Positions 16,390-25,672 of a DNA stretch of 64,000 nt are shown here, piece by piece (position 1 is the first letter of the stretch; each line of letters opens with the position of its first letter). Below the pieces are notes generated by a model that was given only the letters and a program-made list of their open reading frames with translations, did no database searches and had not been told where the DNA came from. Origin of the DNA: Thalassolituus sp006212115. GTDB lineage: Bacteria; Pseudomonadota; Gammaproteobacteria; Pseudomonadales; Oceanobacteraceae. Made by a program: the position numbers and the translations under genes. Location of the stretch: NCBI RefSeq assembly GCF_040372045.1, contig NZ_BAABWH010000006.1; one strand, 5' to 3'.

Positions 16390-17712
16390 ATGCAAGTGTC
16401 CATTGAGACAACCTCAGGTCTTGAACGTTGCATGACCGTTGGTGTACCCGCTGCGGAAGTAGAAGCGCAAGAAGTTGTAGAGTTAAAGCGCATCGCACAA
16501 AGCCAAAAGAACCAGAAAACCCCTGGCTTCCGTACTGGTAAACCTTTGCCTCCGAAGGTTCTGAAGCAGCGCTTCGGTAAGCAAGCTCGTCTGGAAGCGG
16601 TTTACAACCAGATGCAGCAGACTTTCTTCAAGGCGGTTCAGGAGCAGGAAATCAAGCTGGCAGGTATGCCAAAGTTTGAGCCTACTGTTGATGAAGCTGG
16701 CAAAGATCTGGAATTCAAAGCAACCTTCGAAGTGTACCCAGAAATCAAACTGGCTGGCTTTGACGGCATCAAAGTTGAGAAGCGTACCGCGGAAGTGACT
16801 GACGCTGACCTCGAAACCATGCTGGAAAACCTGCAGAAGCAGCAGGCTAAGTGGAACGAAACTGACGAAGCTGCAGCTGATGGCGATCAGGTCGTTGTTG
16901 ATTTTGAAGGCTTCATCGACGGTGAAGCATTCGAAGGCGGTCAGGCTAACGATTACAACCTGACTCTGGGTTCTAACTCTATGATCCCAGGCTTCGAAGA
17001 CGGTCTCGTTGGTAAGAAAGCCGGTGAAGAGACAACTCTCGATGTTGCCTTCCCAGCGGATTACCACAAAGAAGACCTTCAGGGTAAGCCAGCTCAGTTT
17101 AAAGTGACTGTGAAGACAGTTAAGAAAGCTGAAAAGCCAGAGCTGAACGAAGAGTTCTTCAAAGGTTTCGGTATCGAAACTGCTGATTTGGAAGAGTTTA
17201 AAGTTGAGATCCGCAAGAATATGGAGCGTGAGCTCGGTCGTGCGATTCGCAACCTGACCAAGCAGCAGGTGATTGCTGGTCTTCAGGAAAGCAACGAAGT
17301 CGACGTGCCTTCTGCACTGGTTGATCAGGAAATTGATCGTCTGCGTCAGCAGGCTGTTCAGCAGTTTGGTGGTGGTCAGCAAATGGACGCAAGCATGCTG
17401 CCTGCAGAGCTGTTCAAAGAGCAGGCTGAGAAGCGTGTTGTTATCGGTCTGCTGATGAATGCAGCGATTGAGTCTGCTGATCTGAAACCAGACGAAGAAA
17501 AAGTAGAAGCGCTGATCGAAGAAATGGCATCTGCTTACCAGGAGCCAGAGCAGGTTCGCGAATACTACAACAGCAATGCTGAGCAGAAAGCGCAGGTAGA
17601 AGCCCTGGCTCTGGAAGATCAGATTGTTGAGAAAGTACTTGAAAGTGCCCAGGTAAGTGAAGTTGAGTCTAACTATGAGGAAGTTGTACGTCTGGCTAAC
17701 CAGCCTGCGTAA
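16390..17712 (+). CDS. tig: trigger factor
   Basis: A 440-residue ribosome-bound chaperone with prolyl isomerase activity. The N-terminal ribosome-binding domain carries the signature GFRTGKPLPP near 46-55 (the family's GFRxGKxP). An FKBP domain lies at about 155-245 (DGDQVVVDFEGFIDGEAFEGG and 'SNSMIPGFEDGLVG'). A long helical C-terminal substrate cradle makes up the rest. GAGAGG precedes the ATG. It leads the conserved tig-clpP-clpX-lon order and is separated from clpP by a terminator, so read-through must be partial or clpP has its own promoter. Confidence 0.96.
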   Translation: MQVSIETTSGLERCMTVGVPAAEVEAQEVVELKRIAQSQKNQKTPGFRTGKPLPPKVLKQRFGKQARLEAVYNQMQQTFFKAVQEQEIKLAGMPKFEPTVDEAGKDLEFKATFEVYPEIKLAGFDGIKVEKRTAEVTDADLETMLENLQKQQAKWNETDEAAADGDQVVVDFEGFIDGEAFEGGQANDYNLTLGSNSMIPGFEDGLVGKKAGEETTLDVAFPADYHKEDLQGKPAQFKVTVKTVKKAEKPELNEEFFKGFGIETADLEEFKVEIRKNMERELGRAIRNLTKQQVIAGLQESNEVDVPSALVDQEIDRLRQQAVQQFGGGQQMDASMLPAELFKEQAEKRVVIGLLMNAAIESADLKPDEEKVEALIEEMASAYQEPEQVREYYNSNAEQKAQVEALALEDQIVEKVLESAQVSEVESNYEEVVRLANQPA

Positions 17713-17763
17713 GAACTTTCCATTCAGACCTGACATTCTGCCAATACATGGCTAAACTGAAAG

Positions 17764-17803
17764 ACAGCCGCTATCCTCAAAGGGTACGGCTGTTTTTCTT
17801 TTT
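17764..17803 (+). terminator. rho-independent terminator after tig
   Basis: ACAGCCG at 17764-17770 pairs with CGGCTGT at 17787-17793, extended internally by imperfect pairs, and is followed directly by TTTTTCTTTTT. Confidence 0.8.
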
Positions 17804-17829
17804 ACTCACGTCAGGGAGTGCAGGGTCGA

Positions 17830-18453
17830 ATGTTTGACTCCATGAAGCAACAATCAGAAATCATTGATAACGCTCTGGTACCTATGGTGGTAGAGCAGTC
17901 CGCGCGCGGCGAGCGCTCTTACGATATCTACTCGCGTCTGCTGAAAGAGCGTGTCATCTTCCTGGTGGGCCAGGTCGAAGACCACATGGCAAACCTGGTC
18001 GTAGCTCAGCTGCTGTTCCTTGAGTCCGAGAACCCGGACAAAGATATTCATCTCTACATCAATTCACCGGGTGGTTCCGTGACTGCAGGTATGTCGATTT
18101 ACGACACCATGCAGTTCATTAAGCCAGACGTCAGCACCATGGTTATTGGTCAGGCTTGTTCAATGGGTGCGTTCCTGTTGGCAGCCGGTGCGGAGGGTAA
18201 GCGTTACAGCGTGCCTAACTCCCGCGTTATGATTCACCAGCCAAGTGGCGGTGCGCAGGGTCAGGCTACTGATATTCTGATTCACGCACAGAACATCCAG
18301 GATACAAAAGATCGTTTGAATCGCATTCTTGCGGAACATACTGGTCAGCCGTTGGACAAAGTAATCGCCGATACCGAGCGCGATAACTTTATGGATGCTG
18401 AAGCGGCAAAAGCATACGGTCTGGTGGACGAAGTCCTGACAAAACGGGCATAA
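17830..18453 (+). CDS. clpP: ATP-dependent Clp protease proteolytic subunit
   Basis: A 207-residue serine peptidase that forms the 14-mer chamber of ClpXP. The catalytic triad is visible as Ser111 (GQACSMGA), His136 (VMIHQPSGG) and Asp185 (ERDNFM), with the same spacing as in the E. coli precursor. The short propeptide ends before ALVPMVVEQ. The ATG at 17830 has AGGG at 17822-17825. A GTG 12 nt earlier is in frame but too close to its own purine tract. It pairs with clpX about 100 nt downstream. Confidence 0.96.
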   Translation: MFDSMKQQSEIIDNALVPMVVEQSARGERSYDIYSRLLKERVIFLVGQVEDHMANLVVAQLLFLESENPDKDIHLYINSPGGSVTAGMSIYDTMQFIKPDVSTMVIGQACSMGAFLLAAGAEGKRYSVPNSRVMIHQPSGGAQGQATDILIHAQNIQDTKDRLNRILAEHTGQPLDKVIADTERDNFMDAEAAKAYGLVDEVLTKRA

Positions 18454-18476
18454 CGTAATATTCCGCGTTTATTCGC

Positions 18477-18502
18477 TCCGACGGCTTGAAATTGCCGTCG
18501 GA
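18477..18502 (+). terminator. stem-loop between clpP and clpX
   Basis: TCCGACGGC and GCCGTCGGA form a perfect 9-bp stem with an 8-nt loop, but no T-run follows. It may be a weak terminator, or an RNA-processing or stability element that sets the clpP to clpX ratio. Confidence 0.45.
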
Positions 18503-18550
18503 AGCATCCATCTTTGATTAAACAAGTAAGTAAGACGACGAGGCAGTCGA

Positions 18551-19834
18551 ATGACCGACGAAACGAAAGGCAAAGGCGACGACGGTAAGCTGCTCTACTG
18601 CTCATTCTGCGGTAAGAGTCAGCATGAAGTCCGTAAGTTGATCGCCGGGCCTTCGGTGTTTATCTGTGACGAGTGTGTTGATCTATGCAACGACATCATT
18701 CGTGAGGAAGTACAGGACGCCGAGACAAAAGGGAGCTCAGATCAGTTGCCGACTCCTCAGGAGATCAAGGCGACACTGGACGAATATGTAATCGGCCAGG
18801 ACAAAGCCAAGGTGGTATTGGCTGTAGCGGTATACAACCACTACAAGCGTCTCCAGCATGACGGTGGCAAAACAGGCGTTGAGCTTTCTAAGAGTAATAT
18901 CCTGCTGATTGGTCCAACTGGTAGCGGTAAGACCCTGTTGGCAGAAACTCTGGCGCGTCTGCTTAATGTGCCATTCACCATTGCAGATGCGACGACATTG
19001 ACCGAAGCGGGTTATGTCGGTGAAGACGTAGAGAACATTATTCAGAAACTGTTGCAGAAATGTGACTACGACGTAGACAAGGCTCAGCGTGGCATTGTTT
19101 ACATCGATGAAATCGACAAGATTTCGCGTAAATCGGACAACCCATCCATCACGCGTGACGTATCGGGTGAGGGCGTTCAGCAGGCTCTGTTGAAGTTGAT
19201 TGAAGGTACTGTTGCTTCGGTTCCACCACAGGGTGGCCGTAAGCATCCGCAGCAGGAATTCCTGCAGGTCGATACGTCTAATATTCTGTTTATCTGCGGT
19301 GGAGCGTTTGCAGGCCTGGATAACATTATCCGCGACCGCTCGGAAAAGAGCTCGATCGGTTTCTCTGCCACTGTGAAGGGCAAAGAAGACGAGAAGGCAG
19401 TGGGTGATGTACTGCGCGAAATCGAATCCGGTGACCTGGTTAAATTTGGTTTGATTCCAGAATTTATTGGTCGTCTGCCTGTTGTGGCTACGCTTGATGA
19501 GCTGGATGAGGATGCGCTGGTTCGCATTCTTACAGAACCAAAAAACTCATTGGTGCGCCAGTATCAGCGTCTTTTCGAAATGGAAGATGTGGAGCTGGAG
19601 CTGCGTGAATCTGCACTGGATGCAATCGCCAAGTTGGCGATGGAGCGTAAAACAGGTGCACGTGGTCTGCGCTCAATTCTTGAGTCTGCCTTGCTTGACA
19701 GTATGTACCGCGTACCGTCGGAGGAGCATGTTGCCAAGGTCGTGGTGGAAGACTCTGTGATTCGCGGTGAGTCTGAACCTCTGATCATTTATGAGAGCAA
19801 TGAAGTAGGAAAAGTCTCACCAGATGATGACTGA
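18551..19834 (+). CDS. clpX: ATP-dependent Clp protease ATP-binding subunit ClpX
   Basis: A 427-residue AAA+ unfoldase. The N-terminal zinc domain has four cysteines, Cys17, Cys20, Cys39 and Cys42, which bind zinc and recruit adaptors. Walker A GPTGSGKT is at about 121-128, Walker B 'IVYIDEIDK' near 180, and the sensor and arginine-finger region and C-terminal small domain follow. The IGF-type ClpP-docking loop appears as IGFSAT near 270. Length equals that of E. coli ClpX. It is transcribed with or just after clpP and ends at a clear terminator. Confidence 0.97.
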   Translation: MTDETKGKGDDGKLLYCSFCGKSQHEVRKLIAGPSVFICDECVDLCNDIIREEVQDAETKGSSDQLPTPQEIKATLDEYVIGQDKAKVVLAVAVYNHYKRLQHDGGKTGVELSKSNILLIGPTGSGKTLLAETLARLLNVPFTIADATTLTEAGYVGEDVENIIQKLLQKCDYDVDKAQRGIVYIDEIDKISRKSDNPSITRDVSGEGVQQALLKLIEGTVASVPPQGGRKHPQQEFLQVDTSNILFICGGAFAGLDNIIRDRSEKSSIGFSATVKGKEDEKAVGDVLREIESGDLVKFGLIPEFIGRLPVVATLDELDEDALVRILTEPKNSLVRQYQRLFEMEDVELELRESALDAIAKLAMERKTGARGLRSILESALLDSMYRVPSEEHVAKVVVEDSVIRGESEPLIIYESNEVGKVSPDDD

Positions 19835-19861
19835 TTCACACTTTTGATTTGCTTAGTAAGG

Positions 19862-19888
19862 AAAGGGGCCGTTTGGCTCCTTTTCTTT
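19862..19888 (+). terminator. terminator after clpX
   Basis: AAAGGGGCC, loop GTTT, then GGCTCCTTT (one G-T pair), leading into TTCTTT. Confidence 0.75.
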
Positions 19889-19963
19889 GTCCGCTCCCTT
19901 GTAATTCCTCCGATCCATCCCCACTATCAAAGTAGATACAGTTAGTCTGAACAGGTAGTCAAT

Positions 19964-22354
19964 ATGTCAAAGTACAACCTTCCGTTACTGCCGCTGCGCG
20001 ACGTTGTGGTATTTCCTGCTATGGTGATTCCACTCTTTGTTGGTCGTGAAAAATCGATCAATGCGCTGCAAGAGGCAATGGACGGGGATAAACGCATCAT
20101 GCTGGCAGCTCAGCGTGACGCGGCAGATGATGCGCCTGTTCTTGAGGGAATGCATGAGACCGGCACCATGGCCACTATTCTGCAATTGCTCAAGCTGCCA
20201 GACGGCACAGTGAAAGTGCTCGTTGAGGGGGATGTACGTGCGCACCTCGACGGCCTGACTGACGCGGGCGACATGTACCGCGGTGATATTACGGTTATTG
20301 ATGAAGAGCCGTTGAGTGAGCGTGAGAACGAAGTGTTACTGCGTTCACTGACTGGGCACTTTGAGCAGTATGTGCAACTGTCCAAAAAAGTGCCAAGCGA
20401 AGTATTGTCTACCATCTCCAATATCGAAGATGCTTCACGTCTGTCCGACACAATTGCCGCGCACCTTTCACTCAAGCTGGAAGAGAAGCAGGAAGTTCTT
20501 GAAGTTCTGACCGCGAAAGAGCGAGTTGAGCATCTGATGGAACTGATGGAATCTGAAATCGATCTGCTGAAAGTCGAAAAACGCATCCGTGGACGCGTCA
20601 AAAAGCAGATGGAAAAGAGCCAGCGCGAGTATTATCTGAATGAGCAAATGAAGGCCATCCAGAAAGAACTCGGTGATATGGAAGACGGATCGAATGAGTT
20701 CGACGAGCTAATTAAGCGTATTGAAGACTCGGGTATGAGCAAAGATGCCCGCGAGAAAGCAGATGCCGAGCTTAAGAAGCTTCGTATGATGTCTCCGATG
20801 TCTGCAGAAGCCTCCGTCGTACGTGGCTACCTGGATTGGCTGATTAATATCCCATGGAAAAAGCGCAGCCGTGTAAATAACGATATTGCCAAGGCGAGCG
20901 AGATTCTAGATGCAGACCACTTTGGTCTGGAAGAAGTGAAAGAGCGCATCCTTGAATATCTGGCCGTACAAAGTCGCGTCAAGAAAGTGAAGGGTGCGGT
21001 GCTTTGTCTTGTCGGTCCTCCGGGTGTTGGTAAGACTTCCCTGGGTAAGTCGATCGCGCGAGCAACGAATCGTAAGTTTGTTCGCATGGCCCTTGGGGGC
21101 GTGCGTGATGAAGCTGAGATTCGTGGCCATCGTCGTACTTACATCGGCTCTATGCCCGGCAAGCTGATCCAAAAAATGTCGAAGGTCGAGGTGAAAAACC
21201 CGCTCTTCCTGCTGGATGAGATCGACAAGATGGGCATGGACCACCGTGGTGATCCAGCATCTGCCTTACTGGAAGTGCTCGATCCAGAGCAGAACACTGC
21301 GTTTGCGGATCACTATCTCGAAGTGGATTACGACCTGTCGGATGTCATGTTCGTTTGTACGTCGAACAGTATGGATATTCCTGGTCCATTACTTGACCGT
21401 ATGGAAGTCATCCGCATCCCGGGTTACACCGAAGACGAGAAAGTAAATATTGCGCGTCGCTACCTGTTGCCGAAGCAAATCAAACTGAACGGTTTGAAAG
21501 ACAGTGAAATCGAAGTGTCGGATGATCGCCTGCGCGAAATTATTCGTTACTACACCCGCGAGGCTGGTGTGCGTGGTCTTGAACGTGAAGTGGCTAAGCT
21601 GTGCCGACGTGTTGTGAAAGCCAATATGATGGATAAGGCGAATACGCAGCGTGAGATTACCGAAGAGATGCTGCAGGAATACCTGGGCGTACGTAAGTTC
21701 TCTTACGGACTCGCAGCGGCAGACAATCAGGTAGGTCAGGTGACTGGCCTCGCATGGACATCCGTTGGCGGTGAATTGCTGACTCTCGAAGGTGCGTCGA
21801 CACCGGGCAAGGGGCGCATCATTAAAACCGGTAAGTTGGGTGAGGTGATGCAGGAGTCCATTCAGGCAGCTCTGACCGTGGTACGTTCGCGTGCTGCTGG
21901 CATGGGGATCGCTGAAGACTACTTTGAGAAGCACGACCTCCACATTCACGTACCAGAGGGGGCGACCCCTAAAGATGGCCCAAGCGCGGGTATCGGTATG
22001 GTAACGGCGTTGGTGTCTGTGATGACGGGGATTCCTGTTCGTGCGGATGTCGCCATGACAGGTGAAATTACGCTACGAGGCAAGGTGCTGGCCATCGGCG
22101 GTTTGAAAGAGAAGTTGCTGGCTGCACACCGTGGTGGAATCAAAACTGTGGTGATACCAAAAGAGAACGAAAAAGATCTCAAAGATATCCCGGATAACAT
22201 CATTGCGGACCTTCAGGTGTTGCCTGTCGACTGGATTGATGAAGTTCTGGATGTAGCGCTTGAGAGTAAGCCAGAAGACGTAATTGGTGAAATAATAACC
22301 ACTGATGAGTCGAACTCACAAAAAGATGACACAGGTAGACCAAGTACACACTAA
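19964..22354 (+). CDS. lon: Lon protease
   Basis: A 796-residue ATP-dependent protease that degrades misfolded and regulatory proteins in the cytosol. It has an N-terminal substrate-recognition domain from LPLLPLRDVVVFP, a central coiled coil near 190-260, an AAA+ module with Walker A GPPGVGKTS near 351-359 and 'LFLLDEIDKMG' near 410, and a C-terminal serine peptidase domain. The peptidase has the catalytic serine in PKDGPSAGI (about Ser673) and the partner lysine about 43 residues on. The last about 25 residues are polar and variable. It has its own start region after the clpX terminator. Length is typical. Confidence 0.97.
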   Translation: MSKYNLPLLPLRDVVVFPAMVIPLFVGREKSINALQEAMDGDKRIMLAAQRDAADDAPVLEGMHETGTMATILQLLKLPDGTVKVLVEGDVRAHLDGLTDAGDMYRGDITVIDEEPLSERENEVLLRSLTGHFEQYVQLSKKVPSEVLSTISNIEDASRLSDTIAAHLSLKLEEKQEVLEVLTAKERVEHLMELMESEIDLLKVEKRIRGRVKKQMEKSQREYYLNEQMKAIQKELGDMEDGSNEFDELIKRIEDSGMSKDAREKADAELKKLRMMSPMSAEASVVRGYLDWLINIPWKKRSRVNNDIAKASEILDADHFGLEEVKERILEYLAVQSRVKKVKGAVLCLVGPPGVGKTSLGKSIARATNRKFVRMALGGVRDEAEIRGHRRTYIGSMPGKLIQKMSKVEVKNPLFLLDEIDKMGMDHRGDPASALLEVLDPEQNTAFADHYLEVDYDLSDVMFVCTSNSMDIPGPLLDRMEVIRIPGYTEDEKVNIARRYLLPKQIKLNGLKDSEIEVSDDRLREIIRYYTREAGVRGLEREVAKLCRRVVKANMMDKANTQREITEEMLQEYLGVRKFSYGLAAADNQVGQVTGLAWTSVGGELLTLEGASTPGKGRIIKTGKLGEVMQESIQAALTVVRSRAAGMGIAEDYFEKHDLHIHVPEGATPKDGPSAGIGMVTALVSVMTGIPVRADVAMTGEITLRGKVLAIGGLKEKLLAAHRGGIKTVVIPKENEKDLKDIPDNIIADLQVLPVDWIDEVLDVALESKPEDVIGEIITTDESNSQKDDTGRPSTH

Positions 22355-22360
22355 GGTCGC

Positions 22361-22389
22361 TTGACGCTCTTGGGGGTAGTTGGTATAAA
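22361..22389 (+). promoter_or_regulatory. sigma-70 promoter of hupB
   Basis: TTGACG at 22361-22366 and TATAAA at 22384-22389 are separated by 17 bp, a near-consensus housekeeping promoter that starts immediately after the lon stop and reads into hupB. Confidence 0.75.
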
Positions 22390-22467
22390 TCAACGCTCTC
22401 AAGTTTCTGTAGCGATCATCCAGTCGCACAACAAAACTAAAGATATGGATGCAATAAGGGGATAAGT

Positions 22468-22740
22468 GTGAACAAGTCTGAATTGATTGATGCTATCGCG
22501 GCTTCTGCTGATCTGCCAAAAGCAGCGGCTGGTCGTGCTCTGGATGCCATGATTGAGGCAGTCGGTGGTGCTCTGAAAGAAGGTGATCAGGTTGCTCTGG
22601 TTGGCTTCGGTACTTTCCAGGTTAAAGAACGTGCTGCACGCACGGGTCGTAACCCACAGACCGGCGCTCCGATTGAAATCAAAGCGGCTAAAGTACCAGG
22701 CTTCAAGCCGGGTAAAGCGCTGAAAGACGCCGTTAACTAA
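22468..22740 (+). CDS. hupB: DNA-binding protein HU-beta
   Basis: A 90-residue nucleoid protein of the HU/IHF fold. It begins MNKSELIDAIA, has the central VGFGTFQV strand near 47-54, the DNA-inserting arm with RTGRNPQTG near 58-66, and ends in PGFKPGKALKDAV. It starts with GTG at 22468, with AAGGGG at 22456-22461 upstream. Placement directly after lon is the usual gammaproteobacterial arrangement. Its own strong promoter lies in the 113-nt gap. Confidence 0.97.
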   Translation: MNKSELIDAIAASADLPKAAAGRALDAMIEAVGGALKEGDQVALVGFGTFQVKERAARTGRNPQTGAPIEIKAAKVPGFKPGKALKDAVN

Positions 22741-22760
22741 GACGACGTTTTTAAGGGTTA

Positions 22761-22837
22761 GGACCGGTAGTTCAGTTGGTTAGAATACCGGCCTGTCACG
22801 CCGGGGGTCGCGGGTTCGAGTCCCGTCCGGTCCGCCA
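22761..22837 (+). tRNA. tRNA-Asp (GTC)
   Basis: Acceptor GGACCGG pairs with CCGGTCC. The anticodon stem CCGGC/GCCGG carries loop CTGTCAC, giving anticodon GTC. The T-arm is CGGGTTCGAGTCCCG, and CCA is encoded. It sits 20 nt after the hupB stop and probably shares its transcript. Confidence 0.96.
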
Positions 22838-22841
22838 GATT

Positions 22842-22868
22842 AAAGCGCATCCTCGATGCGCTTTTTTT
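22842..22868 (+). terminator. terminator after tRNA-Asp
   Basis: AAAGCGCATC and GATGCGCTTT form a perfect 10-bp stem with loop CTC, followed by a run of seven T in all. Confidence 0.85.
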
Positions 22869-22969
22869 GTATAAAGTGCTGTTGCTGATTATCAGCGTTT
22901 ACAACAATTATTATTACCGTGAGTCGCGGTAGGCACTAAGCCCGAATGTTCGGGTATTAGGGAGGAAAC

Positions 22970-24790
22970 ATGCTTCAGACCATGCGTAACAATGCGCAGG
23001 GCATCATCGCCAAAATTATCGTCGGATTTATTATTATCGTTTTTGCACTTTGGGGTGTGGAAAGCATTGTTAATCTGGGTGGAGGAGAGCGCCCGGTAGC
23101 GACTGTTGGCGATTATGAAATCACTCGGGTTCAGGTTCAGCAAAAAGTTGCTGAGCAGAAAAACCAACTGCGTCGCCAGTTTGGTGATCAGTATGATGAA
23201 GGCTTGTTTAACGAAAAATTTCTTGAGCAGTCGGCTGTTGAACAGCTGATTAACGAGCGTGTTGCTCAAACTCAGGCCGATAAACTCGACCTGTACGCGT
23301 CGACGTCTGAAATCGATCAGATGATCATTAACACTCCAGCCTTCCAGACGGCCGGAGAGTTCGACAAAGAACAGTTCCAGCTTGTACTGCGTATGAACGG
23401 CTACTCCGTAGCTCAATATCGCGCAATGCTGGCAGACAGTGTTCGTCAGAATCAAGTTCGCGCTGCGTTCATGTTGTCGACGATCGACACACCGTTTGAG
23501 ATGCAATTACGTCAGGCTCTGGAGAATGAGCAGCGTAACTTTGCCTATGCGACCGTAAATGCGTCTGATTTTACAGATGTTGTTGAAGTGTCTGATGAAG
23601 ACATTCAAGCCTACTACGATGAAAACCTATCTCGCTTCTTAACCCCAGAGCGTGCTCGTATCCGTTACGTGCTCCTGTCTCGCGAGATGATTCAGGACGG
23701 TCAGGAGGTTACTGAGGAAGACCTTGAAATCGCTTACTCAGATTACGTTGCGGACTTGTCCGCTAATGAACAGCGTGAATCTGCGCACATTCTGTTCCTG
23801 ACTGAAGATCGCTCAGAGGCAGAAGCGATTGAGCTTGCCGAAGCCGCTCGTGTTCGTCTGGACAATGGTGAGTCCTTTGCTGCCGTCGCAGCGGATGTGT
23901 CAGAAGACGGTGGATCAGCAGATATGGGTGGATCTTTGGGTATCAACCCTCGTGGTGCCTTTGATCCAGCTTTCGATGAAGCACTGTTTGCTCTGGAAGA
24001 GGGCGACGTGTCTGGCCCTGTGGTGACAGAGTTTGGTGTTCACCTGATTAAGGCCATCTCGGTAGAGGCGGTTAATACGCCTGCTCTGGCTGATGTCCGT
24101 GACGAGCTTGTTGATGTCGTTAAAGCAGAAAAAGCAGGATTCCTGTTTGCGGAGCGCAGTCAGGAATTAGCGAACTCTGCGTTCTCTGCTGAGACCATCG
24201 AAGAGTTGGCTGAGAATTCTGGTTTAACCGTTCTTGAGTCTGATTACTTCACTCAGACGGCCGGTACAGGCATTGCCGAAGCGGATCAGATTCGTCGTAC
24301 TGCATTTGATGAAAACATGAAACTTGATCGTGAACTGAGCGACCTTGTTGAGGTTGAACAGGGGTCTCTGGTGTTTGTTGTCGATGATTATCAGGATGCT
24401 CGTGCTAAACCTCTGGAAGAAGTCCGTGCTCAGGTTGTTGCAGCACTGACCAGTCAGAAGTCACTGGAGTTGGCGTCAGATAAAGCTGAGCAAATGCTGT
24501 CCGGCGACGTCAGCGTAGATTGGACGGAAGTGACGACCACTCTGCGACAGGCGACTGAAGCACCGCGTGCGGCTCAGCAGAAAGCCTTTGCACTGGCTGA
24601 GGGTGAGTCGGACATTGTTTCTTCTCCAGCTGGCTACACCTTGGTGAAAGTGAACTCAGTGGATCAGAAGTCTTGGGAAGATATGGCCGTGACGGATGAC
24701 TTGCGTAACGCGGTTCGTAATCAGGCTGCCCGTGACGATATGGTTAGCTATCAGGCTTGGTCAAAAGCGAATACCGAGATTGAACAGTAA
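22970..24790 (+). CDS. ppiD: periplasmic folding chaperone PpiD
   Basis: A 606-residue membrane-anchored SurA/PpiD-type protein that helps newly exported proteins fold near the Sec translocon. One N-terminal helix lies at about 13-32 (KIIVGFIIIVFALWGV), followed by a SurA-N-like chaperone region, a parvulin domain at about 263-365 ('ESAHILFL', 'GGSADMGGSLG', 'VVTEFGVHLIK'), and a long C-terminal chaperone region. The ATG follows AGGGAGGAAA. It lies downstream of lon and hupB, the conserved order in this group, and ends at a bidirectional terminator. Confidence 0.93.
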   Translation: MLQTMRNNAQGIIAKIIVGFIIIVFALWGVESIVNLGGGERPVATVGDYEITRVQVQQKVAEQKNQLRRQFGDQYDEGLFNEKFLEQSAVEQLINERVAQTQADKLDLYASTSEIDQMIINTPAFQTAGEFDKEQFQLVLRMNGYSVAQYRAMLADSVRQNQVRAAFMLSTIDTPFEMQLRQALENEQRNFAYATVNASDFTDVVEVSDEDIQAYYDENLSRFLTPERARIRYVLLSREMIQDGQEVTEEDLEIAYSDYVADLSANEQRESAHILFLTEDRSEAEAIELAEAARVRLDNGESFAAVAADVSEDGGSADMGGSLGINPRGAFDPAFDEALFALEEGDVSGPVVTEFGVHLIKAISVEAVNTPALADVRDELVDVVKAEKAGFLFAERSQELANSAFSAETIEELAENSGLTVLESDYFTQTAGTGIAEADQIRRTAFDENMKLDRELSDLVEVEQGSLVFVVDDYQDARAKPLEEVRAQVVAALTSQKSLELASDKAEQMLSGDVSVDWTEVTTTLRQATEAPRAAQQKAFALAEGESDIVSSPAGYTLVKVNSVDQKSWEDMAVTDDLRNAVRNQAARDDMVSYQAWSKANTEIEQ

Positions 24791-24814
24791 TCGCAATTAA
24801 GTTACTCAGTAGCA

Positions 24815-24845
24815 CCAAAAAAGGCAGCCCAGGCTGCCTTTTTAT
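24815..24845. terminator. bidirectional terminator between ppiD and fabI
   Basis: AAGGCAGCC and GGCTGCCTT pair around a CA loop, with an A-run to the left and TTTTT to the right. It serves both convergent genes. Confidence 0.85.
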
Positions 24846-24865
24846 TTGCTTCGAAATGGTGGCGG

Positions 24866-25660
24866 TTAGTCTTCCATTTCATCCAGGCTCATTGCGCAGG
24901 TGTTAAATCCACCATCGACATAGATATTCTGTGCCGTCACACCAGAGGCCATGTCCGAGCATAAAAACACGGCTGTGTTCGCCACTTCAGCCGCTGTGAT
25001 GTTTCTTTTGAGTGGGGCACGCTCTGCGTTTTTCTTCAGCATTTTACGGAAGCTCTTAATACCGGATGCTGCGAGCGTTTTGATGGGGCCTGCAGAAATC
25101 GAATTAACACGAATGCCGTCTGGTCCAGTGGACCCTGCGAGGTAACGTACGGACGCTTCCAAAGAGGCCTTTGCCAGTCCCATTACGTTGTAGTTCGGCA
25201 AGGTCTGTTGAGAGCCGTGGTAAGTCAGTGTCAGCATGGCTCCCTGGCGGCCTTCCATCATAGGTTTTACCGCTTTGGCTAGTGCGACAAAACTGTACGC
25301 ACTGATGTCGTGGGCGATGCGAAAGCCTTCGCGACTGGTCACGTCAAGGTAGTCGCCATTAAGCTCTTCTGCTGGCGCAAAACCGACGGAATGTATCAAA
25401 ATATCGATGCCGTCCCAGCTTTGGCCGAGGTCACGGATCACGGCGTCAATTTCATCGTCAGATGACACGTCGCATGGGAAGCATAATTCAGAGTCCCATT
25501 CCGAAGCCATTTTCTTAACTCGCTCACCGAGCTTCTCGCCCTGGTAGGTGAAGGCCAGTTCAGCACCCTCGCGATGAAATGCGTCTGCTATCGCGTGAGC
25601 AATGGAGTGCTTGCTGGCCACGCCAACAATAAGTGCTTTTTTGCCGCTGAGTAATCCCAC
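24866..25660 (-). CDS. fabI: enoyl-[acyl-carrier-protein] reductase FabI
   Basis: A 264-residue NADH-dependent reductase that completes each elongation cycle of fatty-acid synthesis, and the target of triclosan-type inhibitors. It is a short-chain dehydrogenase fold: cofactor motif GVASKHSIA near 13-21, HSVGFAP near 90-96, and the catalytic pair in NYNVMGLAK (Tyr and Lys spaced six apart), followed by 'RVNSISAGPIKTLAASGI'. GTG start at 25660, with GGAG 7 nt upstream. It is the last gene of a minus-strand operon after mltD and a solute-binding protein, an unusual partnership. Confidence 0.95.
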   Translation of the reverse strand: MGLLSGKKALIVGVASKHSIAHAIADAFHREGAELAFTYQGEKLGERVKKMASEWDSELCFPCDVSSDDEIDAVIRDLGQSWDGIDILIHSVGFAPAEELNGDYLDVTSREGFRIAHDISAYSFVALAKAVKPMMEGRQGAMLTLTYHGSQQTLPNYNVMGLAKASLEASVRYLAGSTGPDGIRVNSISAGPIKTLAASGIKSFRKMLKKNAERAPLKRNITAAEVANTAVFLCSDMASGVTAQNIYVDGGFNTCAMSLDEMED

Positions 25661-25672
25661 AGTGAGCTCCGG

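Noticed and set aside
16483..17736. 417-codon open frame antisense to tig
   Set aside because: It mirrors the trigger factor gene and its translation is dominated by Leu, Phe and Ser, the usual result of reading a Lys/Glu-rich gene backwards. The tig frame has unmistakable family motifs.
22895..22912. Ter-like site on the minus strand before ppiD
   Set aside because: Only the TGTTGTAA-like core is shared with the E. coli Ter consensus and the following bases differ. A match this short is expected by chance in a window this long.
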